This document shows positions 53,266 through 64,000 of a stretch of DNA of 64,000 bases, piece by piece. Numbering within the stretch: the first letter of the stretch is position 1; the number at the start of each line of letters is the position of its first letter. The translations under genes were made by a program, and so were the position numbers. Origin of the DNA: Thereva unica (lineage: Eukaryota; Arthropoda; Insecta; Diptera; Therevidae); assembly GCA_949987705.1 (NCBI GenBank), contig OX465281.1:167228516-167292515 (forward strand), written 5' to 3'. The notes beneath the pieces were generated by a model. It was not told where the DNA came from. It did no database searches and was given only the letters and a program-made list of their open reading frames with translations.

Positions 53266-53694
53266 ATACCTGTGACACATTTACCATCATAATGAAAGTA
53301 ACCTTCATTATCGCGGCAAAACCCCATCATAATGAAAGTTCAAAATGAAAGTATTTTACCTTCATTTGGACTGTAATTTCGGTTAAGTGACATCTGTTGC
53401 AAAACTGGAAACTAATTTTTATAATAAATTTCCCCTCGCTCCTTAAAACTGACAATTTAACAGTCAATTCAAAACAAACAAACAAATCTGAGCCCAAGTA
53501 TTTAAAAAATAACGATGTCTCAGGAAAACTCGAGGAAAAAAAAGCAATTGTGGCCAAAAGAATCGGTTAGTATCTTATCTTTTATCACTTGCAAATGACA
53601 CATGCAAATGAAAGTAAATGTGTCACCCCATCATTTCCTTAACCATCATAATGAAAGTTACCATCATAATGAAAGTATAGTGTGTCACAGGTAT
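53266..53694 (+). mobile_element. 429-bp TIR element with a possible pogo-like first exon
   Basis: Ends ATACCTGTGACACA in inverted orientation; TA at 53264-53265 and 53695-53696. CATCATAATGAAAGT occurs at least four times inside, in one orientation. ATG 53515 opens 17 codons (MSQENSRKKKQLWPKES) followed by GTTAGT, a possible donor; RKKKQLWPKES is reminiscent of the start of pogo-type transposases. The rest of the gene is absent. Confidence 0.6.
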
Positions 53695-53997
53695 TATGCA
53701 ACATTTTGAAAATTCTAACATTTTGGTCGATTGCAGCGCCATCTTCCGCAAATCGAAAAAAATGTCTCAGACAAAATGTTTGTATTTTTTTCTGACAAAT
53801 CCAAATCTGCAAAAAAAAATAGGGGTTTCCATTTGATTTTTTAAAGTTGCACCCCCTACCCCTAACAGGGTGTAAGGGTGGGGGTTGTTTTTGGTATGGT
53901 TGGATAGAGTTTCAAAAAATATTGAATACGTGTTTTTTTGTTCAGTCTTTTTTTTTAAACTATTCAGAATAATCAGCCTGGACGGGTGGTCTGGAAC

Positions 53998-54002
<5 letters not shown>
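53695..54002. other. Non-coding; possible mariner-type end at the TA run
   Basis: No gene. Read leftward from the TA run, GGGTGTTCCAGACCACCCG (about 53982-54000) looks like a mariner-type terminal repeat, but its partner was not found. Confidence 0.4.

Positions 54003-54041
<39 letters not shown>
54003..54041. repeat. (TA)n at the 3' end of the R1-clade element
   Basis: About 38 bp of (TA)n adjoining the (A)14 tail (minus strand) of the R1-clade element. Confidence 0.9.
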
Positions 54042-54056
<15 letters not shown>

Positions 54057-54288
54057 CCTGGGGGTAAAAAAGCATTCGCTACCGGCATGACTCAAGTGCC
54101 CCTTACTGGCCGATCGCGCATGACGGTTATGTTTCACGTAAATCCACACATACACACATATGGACACATAAGTGCACATACGCATATATGGGTCTATGAA
54201 CATGAGAACTAAAAAAGCCCCTCCGACGTGATCCACCCCCGCGGGACTGGCTAATAAGCATTACATCGCGGGGGTCGTTCAGCTTCAT

Positions 54289-56139
54289 TCAGCTGCTTCT
54301 GCTCGCGGCATTTCTGTGCCTTTCTCTATTTCTTACGGCTTCTTCTTGCCTTAGCTTTCTGTGAATGGTCTTGAGGGTTGCTTCCACGTCCCTCCACATT
54401 TCCTCAGACCTCATCATATGGTCTAGGATGTTTTCGGGCATTAGTGGCTCCTCGACCCTTTCTTCTAGTTTCGCCCTTTCCTCGGCGAATCTCGAGCAGG
54501 CAAAGAAGACGTGTTCTGCGTCTTCCTCCGTCGCTGGGCACACCGGACACAACGGTGAATCATCGTGCCCAAAGCGGTGGAGGTATTTCCTATACCCCCC
54601 ATGTCCGCTCAGGAACTGCGTGAGGTCGTAACTTACTTCCCCACGCTCCCTCGTAGCCCATATTTCCACATTAGGGATAAGTCTGTGGGTCCAGCGACCC
54701 TTAACAGACTCGTCCCACTTCGCCTGCCATTCCCTTAAAGACTCGCAGCGCGCCATCTGCCGCCGCACCCTTCTTGGCTCCCCTCCACCATATTCTGGGT
54801 CATAGAGACGCATGCCCTCCCTCGCCAGAATATCTATGGGGATCATCCCAGCTATCACGCACGCCGCATCGTCGGACGTGGTCCTGTACGCGCAGCAAGC
54901 GCGTAGTGCACTTAGCCTATAAGCACCCCTCCATTTTCTGCTATTTGCAGTCCTGTTTAACGCTGCTGCCCACACTGGCGCTGCGTATAACAGGACTGAG
55001 CTGACCACCCTCCCCAAAAGGAGGCGGCGACTCGGTCTAGGGCCCCCAACATTGGGCAGCATTCTTGCGAGTGCTGCACAAATCGCAGACGCTTTGTCTG
55101 CCGTGCCCTCCAAGTGCGCTTTGAAGTTTAGCCTCCGGTCGATCATCACTCCCAGGTACCTTAGTGCGGGCTGTGAGTGGATGATCTGTTCCCCTACCTT
55201 GATCCTCACGGATACTGGCTTTCGTCGCTTGCTGATCAGCACTACTTCCGTTTTGTGCTCAGCAAGCTTCAACCCCGCGCGTTCTAGCCACGCTTTAATT
55301 TCCCAGATCGCTTCGTTTGCGTACAATTCGATGTCATCTGGGTGTTTTCCTTCGACAACTACCCCGATATCATCTGCAAACCCGATCGCCACTGCTTCCT
55401 TTGGAAGACGAAGCCCCAACACATCATTGTACATTGCGATCCATAGGAGAGGGCCCAGGACGGAACCTTGCGGGACACCGCATGTTGTCCCGAACACTTT
55501 AGCGCCATCGTCCGAATCACAATGAAGCGACCTACCCTGAAGGTAGTCGGCCACTACACGCACTAGGTACTTTGGTGTGCCTAGCTTGATCAACGCCTCA
55601 ACTATTTTGCTCCACCTCGCTGAGTTGAAAGCATTTTTTACGTCGAGGGTTATCAATGCGCAGCAGTGATTTTTCTCTATGGCGGCTCTTGCTATGCCCA
55701 CCACCATATTGACTGCATCAGTCGTCGACCTTGCCTTTCTAAAGCCGAATTGCTTGTCCGACAGGCCACCTACCCTTTCGACGCTAGGGAGAATCCTGTT
55801 ACAGATCACCCGCTCGAAAAGTTTGCCTATACAACTAAGGAGGCATATCGGTCTGTAGGACGAAGGGTCCCCTAGAGGTTTGTTCGGCTTCGGTAGGAGC
55901 ACGAGTTTCTGCTGTTTCCATCGCTCCGGGAAGATCCCCTCTCTCAGGCACGCTGTGAAGACTTCAGCGAACCTGTCTGGCGCTATTGAAGCTGCTAGCT
56001 TCGCCGCTTTATTTGGTATGCCATCCATGCCAGGGGCCTTATTGATGGCTACCTTTTTTGCAGCCTCCAGAATCTCATCTGCGGTCACCGCAGGTATTTC
56101 CTCTGGGTCCACCTGGAGGGTGGGTAGATCATAAAACAT
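54289..56139 (-). pseudogene. R1-clade ORF2, reverse transcriptase part
   Basis: Open for 616 codons. Motifs: NKAPGMDGIPNKAAKL (about 56040), PSSYRPICLLSCIGKLFERV (55870), KQFGFRKARSTTDAV (55750), ITLDVKNAFNSARW (55650), CGVPQGSVLGPLLWIAMYND (55480) and catalytic FADD (55375). The C-terminal part ends with HRFGHDDSPLCPVCPATEED (about 54550), the CCHC-type motif of the clade. It is separated from its endonuclease by a (TA)n block and a frame change, and part of the linker between endonuclease and RT is missing, so ORF2 as a whole is broken although this half is intact. Confidence 0.86.
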
Positions 56140-56195
56140 TTTTTACGACTTATAGAATTTTGGGCAGATCTTTGTTCCGTTTGACAAAGAACGTC

Positions 56196-57394
<1,199 letters not shown>

Positions 57395-57948
57395 CTATTC
57401 CCCCCGGTCACGTGCCCACTATCTCTGCCCTCTACTTCCCTACAGATTAGGCATTTTGCAGCTTGGTCACACTCCTTTACCTTGTGACCCTCTTTCCCGC
57501 AGCCTCGACACAGCCTTCCTCTATCCTGGCTGCTGCTGCAGTTTCTCGCTATGTGACCGAACTTCATGCATTTGAAGCACGGTTTAAGCGATACCCGCTC
57601 CCGCATTCGGCATACAACCCAGCCGACTCGAACCTTACCTGCTGAAATAGCCTTCTTCGCAGCTTCAACAGGCAAGCTTATAAGCGCTGTCTGTGTGCCC
57701 CCCCACGACTCTCTTAGGTTGAGGACATCCTTTTCTTCGACCGTCAGACCTAGCTGGGTCCTCAGTGCTTCGCAGACCTCTTCCTTGGTTGTGATCTCAT
57801 CTAAGTCTCTGCACTCGATCACCACCGTATTTGTACTGGCTCTCACCTCAGCCACCCCGTTTATCGATGCTTTTACCTTCTGCTCTAAGTCTCCGGTCTT
57901 AGATAGATAATCTTCGTATAATTCCTTTGAATTCGTTCGTAAATGCAC

Positions 57949-58095
57949 GTGTTTAATTATTTCATGCTATTAACGATTCATCTTGACTAATCCATATCAC
58001 TTCTTTTTATTATAAGTGTGTTTTAAACTGTCCCAATAAATAATTTCGCGCCCACGAACTTCTAATTCACATTTTTAATGTTTTTTTGGTGGGTT
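57949..58095. other. Junction between R1-clade element and satellite
   Basis: AT-rich, no feature recognised. Confidence 0.4.
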
Positions 58096-61000
58096 GAGTA
58101 TACTATATTGCTTATTGTATTCTACTTATTATCATACCCTTTCATTTGATACCCATGTCGAGAGGGTTGTGAAGAAAATGGTAATCCGCCCTCTTGAGAT
58201 GATAGCCATGGATATAACCAGATATTGAATATATTATATCGCTTATGGTATTCTACTTATGATACCCTTTCAATTGATACCTATGTCGACTTATGATACC
58301 CTTTCAATTGATACCTATGTCGAGGTGGTGGTGAAGAAATGGTAGTCCGCCCTCTTGAGACGGCCGCCATGGATATAAAGACATAGCTTATTGTACTCTA
58401 CTTATCATACCCTTTCATTTGATAACCATGTCGTGGGGGTTGTGACGAAAATGTTAATGCGTCCTCTTGAGGTGGCCTCGGTGGATCTAACTATTTATTG
58501 AGTATACTATATTGTTTATTGTATTCTACTTATCATACCCTTTCATTTGATACCCATGTCGAAGGGGTTGTGAATAAAATGGTAATCCGTCCTCTTGAGA
58601 TGACCGCCGTGGATCTAACCAGTATAATATATTGCATATTGTCTTCTGCTTAAGATACCCTTTCAATTGATACCTATGTCGAGGTGGTGGTGAAGAAATG
58701 ATAGTCCGCCCTCTTGAGACGGCCGCCATGGATATAAAGACATAGCTTATTGTATTCTACTTATCATACCCTTTCATTTGATAACCATGTCGTGGGAGTT
58801 GTGAAGAAAATGGTAATGCGTCCTCTTGAGGTGGCCTCGGTGGATCTAACTATTTATTGAGTATACTATATTGCTTATTGTATTCTACTTATCATACCCT
58901 TTCATTTGATACCCATGTCGAGGGGGTTGTGAAGAAAATGGTAATTCGCCCTCTTGAGATGACCGCCGTGGATCTAACCAGATATTGAGTATAATATATT
59001 GCTTATTGTCTTCTACTTAAGATACCCTTTCAATGGATACCTATGTCGAGGTGGTGAAAAAATGGTAGTCCGCCCTCTTGAGACGGCCGCCATGGATATA
59101 AAGACATAGCTTATTGTATTCTACTTATCATACCCTTTAATTTGATAACCATGTCGTGGGGGTTGTGAAGAAAATGGTAATGCTTCCTCTTGAGGTGGCC
59201 TCGGTGGATCTAACTATTTATTGAGTATACTATATTGCTTATTGTTTTCTACTTATCATACCCTTTCATTTGATACCCATGTCGAGGGGGTTGTGAAGAA
59301 AATGGTAATCCGCCCTCTTGAGATGACCGCCGTGGATCTAACCAGATATTGAGTATAATATATTGCTTATTGTCTTCTACTTAAGATACCCTTTCAATAG
59401 ATACCTATGTCGAGGTGGTGGTGAAGAAATGGTAGTCCGCCCTCTTGAGACGGCCGCCATGGATATAAAGACATAGCATGTACTCTACTTATCATACCCT
59501 TTCATTTGATAACCATGTCGTGGGGGTTGTGAAGAAAATGTTAAGGCGTCCTCTTGAAGTGGCCTCGGTGGATCTAACTATTTATTGAGTATACTATATT
59601 GCTTATTGTCTTCTGCTTATCATACCCTTTCATTTGATACCCATGTCGAGGGGGTTGTGAAGAAAATGGTAATCCGCCCTCTTGAGATGACCGCCGTGGA
59701 TCTAACCAGATATTGAGTATAATATATTGCTTATTGTCTTCTACTTAAGATACCCTTTCAATAGATACCTATGTCGAGGTGGTGGTGAAGAAATGGTAGT
59801 CCGCCCTCTTGAGACGGCCGCCATGGATATAAAGACATAGCATGTACTCTACTTATCATACCCTTTCATTTGATAACCATGTCGTGGGGGTTGTGAAGAA
59901 AATGTTAAGGCGTCCTCTTGAAGTGGCCTCGGTGGATCTAACTATTTATTGAGTATACTATATTGCTTATTGTCTTCTGCTTATCATACCCTTTAATTAG
60001 ATACCCATGTCGAGGGGGTTGTGAAGAAAATGGTAATCCGCTCTCTTGAGATGACAGCCATGGATCTAACCAGATATTGAGTATATTATATTGCTTATGG
60101 TATTCTACTTATGATACCTTTTCAATTGATACCTATGTCGAGGTGGTGGTGAAGAAATGGTAGTCCGCCGTCTTGAGACGGCCGCCATGGATATAAAGAC
60201 ATAGCTTATTGCACTCTACTTATCATACCCTTTCATTTGATACCCATGTCGTGGGGGTTGTGAAGAAAATGGTAATGCGTCCTCTTGAGGTGTCTTCGGT
60301 GGATCTAACTATTTATTGAGTATACTATATTGCTTATTGTATTCTACTTATTATCATACCCTTTCATTTGATACCCATGTCGAGGGGGTTGTGAAGAAAA
60401 TGGTAATCCGCCCTCTTGAGATGACAACCATGGATATAACCAGATATTGAATATATTATATCGCTTATGGTATTCTACTTATGATACCCTTTCAATTGAT
60501 ACCTATGTCCAGGTGGTGGTGAAGAAATGGTAGTCCGCCCTCTTGAGACGGCCGCCATGGATATAAAGACATAGCTTATTGTACTCTACTTATCATACCC
60601 TTTCATTTGATAACCATGTCATGGGGGTTGTGAAGAAAATGGTAATGCGTCCTCTTGAGGTGGCCTCGGTGGATCTAACCATTTATTGAGTATACTATAT
60701 TGCTTATTGTATTCTACTTATCATACCCTTTCATTTGATACCCATGTCGAGGGGGTTGTGAAGAAAATGGTAATCCGCCCTCTTGAGATGACCGCCGTGG
60801 ATCTAACCAGATATTGAGTATAATATATTGCTTATTGTCTTCTACTTAAGATACCCTTTCAATTGATACCTATGTCGAGGTGGTGAAGAAATGGTAGTCC
60901 GCCCTCTTGAGACGGCCGCCATGGATATAAAGACATAGCTTATTGTATTCTACTTATCATACCCTTTCATTTGATAACCATGTCGTGGGGGTTGTGAAGA

Positions 61001-61760
61001 AAATGGTAATGCGTCCTCTTGAGGTGGCCTCGGTGGATCTAACTATTTATTGAGTATACTATATTGCTTATTGTATTCTACTTATCATACCCTTTCATTT
61101 GATACCCATGTCGAGGGGGTTGTGAAGAAAATGGTAATCCGCTCTCTTGAGATGACCGCCGTGGATATAACCAGATATTGAGTATAATATATTGCTTATT
61201 GTCTTCTACTTAAGATACCCTTTCAATTGATACCTATGTCGAGGTGGTGAAGAAATGGTAGTCCGCCCTCTTGAGACGGCCGCCATGGATATAAAGACAT
61301 GGCTTATTGTACTCTACTTATCATACCCTTTCATTTGATAACCATGTCGTGGGGGTTGTGAAGAAAATGGTAATGCGTCCTTTTGAGGTGGCCTCGGTGG
61401 ATCTAACTATTTATTGAGTATATTATATTGCTTATTGTATTCTACTTATCATACCCTTTCATTTGATACCCATGTCGAGGGGGTTGTGAAGAAAATGGTA
61501 ATCCGCCCTCTTGAGATGACAGCCATGGATCTAACCAGATATTGAGTATATTATATTGCTTATGGTATTCTACTTAAGATACCCTTTCAATTGATACCTA
61601 TGTCTAGGTGGTTTTGAAGAAATGGTAGTCCACCCTCTTGAGACGGCCGCCATGGATATAAAGACATAGTTTATTGTACTCTACTTATAATACCCTTTCA
61701 TTTGATACCCATGTCGAGGGGGTTTTGAAGAAAATGGTAATCCGCCCTCTTAAGACGCGT
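58096..61760. repeat. Satellite array with three-monomer higher-order repeat
   Basis: About 3.7 kb. The marker GAGTATACTATATTGCTTATT recurs near 58098, 58502, 58861, 59225, 59589, 59953, 60320, 60690 and 61054, with a variant at 61418: spacing 359-370, mostly 364. Each unit holds three diverged monomers of about 110-127 bp sharing ATACCCTTTCA(A/T)TTGATA and CTCTTGAG: A (TACCCATGTCGAGGGGGTT), B (TACCTATGTCGAGGTGGTG) and C (TAACCATGTCGTGGGGGTT), in the order A-B-C. The first unit is irregular. Short frames in it are artefacts. Confidence 0.93.
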
Positions 61761-62801
61761 ACGATTCGTACACTTTTTGTTAATCATCGAAATGATAGGG
61801 AATGCTATTAGACATCAACAGTGCTGGATTTGACTAACTTGTAACGAATATTTCATATTTTTAGAATTAAATTACCATTACGAACTCGGCATTCGGTATT
61901 TCAAAATGTTACTGTACATTTGTACTGTGAAATTCATGTTTTTTTTATAGTACCATAGTTGCGACTTACCACTTTAAATGAATACATTTTGTTAATCATC
62001 TAATGCCATCTGGCATCTACAGTTCGAGTAAACACTTTTTGACTAACTAGTAGCACCATCTCATTTATTGAGCAATTGAAATAACATATAGCGCCATCTG
62101 ATAGAATAATTTTGAGTACCCACTTTTTTAGACTGAAGGAGAAGAAAAAAGTTCGATTCGAAATGTAAAAAATGTAAAAATAAAGAAAACGAAGAATGGG
62201 GGGTTTCAGACCTGATGTGATAACAACGTTGTAAAACCGATTTTTTAGGAGAGAGAGGTGAAGGAAAGGGAAGGAGGTGTTGTAACCTTTTCCCACAAAA
62301 ATTTTTGGTTGAAAACTTTTGAACACTAACACTTGCACATGACCATTTTTATCTTCTTCTTCATTTTTCCCAATGAATTGCCATTCGTTAATTTAAAAAA
62401 AAAACGGTTTCTGTTATTAATTTGAAATAAAAGCAGACAATTGGACACGACCGCAAACTCGTTGTTTAATAGATCTAATAGATTAAAATGTCTAAAAGCA
62501 GCTCGGAGAATTTAAAATAGTAAAGAAGAAGAATATCGACAGGAATACACACACATCAACAACCCCTTGTAAAGATAGAAAAAATGTTCCCATTGCAACA
62601 GGAACCGTGTGAAACGTTGTAACAACAGCTAAATGACTCAACGTCTGAAACCACCCAATGATAGGAAAAAAAAAACTCATGGAATAATAAATTATTTATA
62701 TTGTGGTTATCGGTTACAAATGAAAAATTATTTATATTGCTTATAAAAAAGTGATAAATCGGATAATTTTATAAAAAAAACACCTTGTTTTCTATGTTTA
62801 G
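61761..62801. other. Non-coding, possible intron upstream of the hAT exon
   Basis: No supported gene. Motifs GTTAATCATC and GCCATCTG recur around 61775-62100. The last bases, TTGTTTTCTATGTTTAG, form a plausible splice acceptor for the hAT frame. Confidence 0.4.
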
Positions 62802-64000
62802 GCGTAAATAAGGCATTAGCTGTTTGCCCTTACGAACTCGGCAAACTACCGCTTGCCTTGATAGTGGAAGAACGCTTGAAACATTTTGGAGTGAAATTTG
62901 AGAGTGATGTTGTTGCCGTAACAAGCGATGGGCCAAACGTAATGAAAAAATTTGGCAGAGAAAGCCCCTGTGAAATGGTTCTATGTGTAAATCATGCCAT
63001 CCATTTAGCTATTCTTGACACATTTTGCAAAAAACGGCCAGAAGTTACAGCTGCTAGCAATGCCTTGCATAACGATGACGAACACAGCAGCTCCGATGAA
63101 CACAGCAGTTCCGATGAAACCAGCAGCACTGATAACGATGATGAATCTTATATATCTAATGAAGAACCTAGACCGCAAATAATTGATGACATAAACAATG
63201 TAATGACTGAGACCCGATCGATTATAAGATTTTTCAGAAAGAGTCCTCTAAAATCAATCACACTTCAGAAACATGTAGTAGCCGAATTCGGAGTAGAACT
63301 AGTTTTGTTACTCGATGTCAGAACTAGATGGAATTCAATGCTGACAATGATTGAACGGTTCTTGAAATTAAAAAATGCAATCAAAAAGGCATTGATAGAT
63401 TTAGATAGCTCACAAAAATGGAATGAAGATAATATTACTTTGCTACAAAAACTGCAGATGATATTAACACCAACAAAACTTGCAGTAGAGGCGTTGAGTA
63501 GGCAAGATGCCAATTTGTTGACTGCAGGGGCTATAATAGATGTATTACTAAAAAAATTAGAAAGTATCAGTGATCCGTTGGCCCTCAAATTAGCAGATTC
63601 ACTTAAGTTGAAAATACCAGAGCGCCGTAATACGTCTCTAATATCGCTGCTAAAATACTTGAACAGTCCTGACAATTTCATGCACAATAAAAGTAACTAC
63701 TTCATTGATAATAATAAGACATTTTTGATCGGATACGCTGAAAGAGAAAATAATCGTTTATACCCTGCCACCTCAACTTTGACCGAAAATGAGTCGGGAG
63801 TGGTAGAAGAAGTAAGCCCATCAGAACCTGAACCCGAAAGCTTCGAAATTCAATTACAAAAAGCAATTAAAGGGATTTCAACAAATGAGGAGGCAAGTGC
63901 AGTGGCACTGTCAAAATCTATAGTAAAAAAAGAGTTCTTCCTTTTTGAACAGACTGGGAAGAGATCACCAAATTTAGAGTCGATGTACAAAGCATTGCTT
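62802..64000 (+). CDS. hAT-family transposase, partial, open to the window edge
   Basis: 400 codons without a stop, running off the right edge. It follows a possible acceptor at 62801, so this may be an internal exon. Conserved hAT core: LIVEERLKHFGVKFESDVVA with VTSDGPNVMKKFG (second catalytic Asp region, about 62910-62955), CVNHAIHLAILDTF (62985; the Cys-x-x-His of hAT) and LLLDVRTRWNSMLTMIERFL (63305; the RW motif). A Ser/Asp/Glu-rich spacer lies at 63070-63150. KRSPNLESMYKALL at the end leads toward the dimerisation region with the catalytic Glu, which would lie beyond the window. Active element or domesticated gene cannot be decided here. Confidence 0.82.

Noticed and set aside
54365..56134. 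Several plus-strand frames of 60-157 codons
   Set aside because: Antisense to the R1-clade RT, whose motifs are clear on the minus strand.
58096..61760. Regular repeats resembling a CRISPR array
   Set aside because: Repeats are tandem monomers of over 100 bp without unique spacers, in an insect genome; it is a satellite.
63265..63687. 140-codon minus-strand frame
   Set aside because: Antisense of the hAT transposase frame.

Overview
This is insect-type nuclear DNA, AT-rich and almost wholly made of transposable elements. The evidence is an errantivirus-type LTR element with an env gene, a BEL/Pao element, R1-, RTE- and L2-like retrotransposons, Helentron, PIF/Harbinger, Tc1/mariner and hAT elements, (TA)n runs and a satellite block. 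I cannot name the species or order. I saw no bacterial operon, CRISPR array, rRNA or tRNA gene. The only candidate non-transposon gene is a small two-exon open reading frame at 21142-29369.

Layout. 1-3579: an RTE-like retrotransposon sits in the C-terminal part of a Helentron (PIF1 helicase plus endonuclease), which also holds a TIR element. 3580-5199: nested foldback/TIR elements. 5200-9837: a broken Mag-like Ty3/Gypsy element on the minus strand, with a 305-bp TIR element in its pol. 10258-17847: an apparently complete errantivirus-like element with identical LTRs and open gag, pol and env. 18334-19973: Helitron N-terminal remnants. 21142-29369: a small putative gene whose second exon is split by a foldback element. 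That element's left arm carries four separate insertions (two Harbingers, a Tc1, a hAT-like MITE), two of which carry insertions of their own. 29860-34840: three pieces of one kind of non-LTR retrotransposon in both orientations. 35000-43800: mostly non-coding, with MITEs, tandem duplications and a dead Tc1. 43805-45204: L2/CR1-like reverse transcriptase ending in poly(A) and (TA)n. 45441-52408: an intact BEL/Pao element inside (TA)n. 52602-53694: Tc1 and pogo-like pieces. 54042-57948: R1-clade element on the minus strand, also beside (TA)n. 58096-61760: a satellite with a three-monomer higher-order unit of about 364 bp. 62802-64000: a 400-codon hAT transposase frame that leaves the window.

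How the parts relate. Nesting gives relative ages. The RTE-like element and the 397-bp MITE are younger than the Helentron, and all insertions in the 21.7-29.3 kb stack are younger than the foldback. Identical LTRs make the errantivirus-like and BEL elements the youngest. Several short elements could be delimited to the base because removing them with one target-site copy leaves a continuous reading frame in the disrupted protein.
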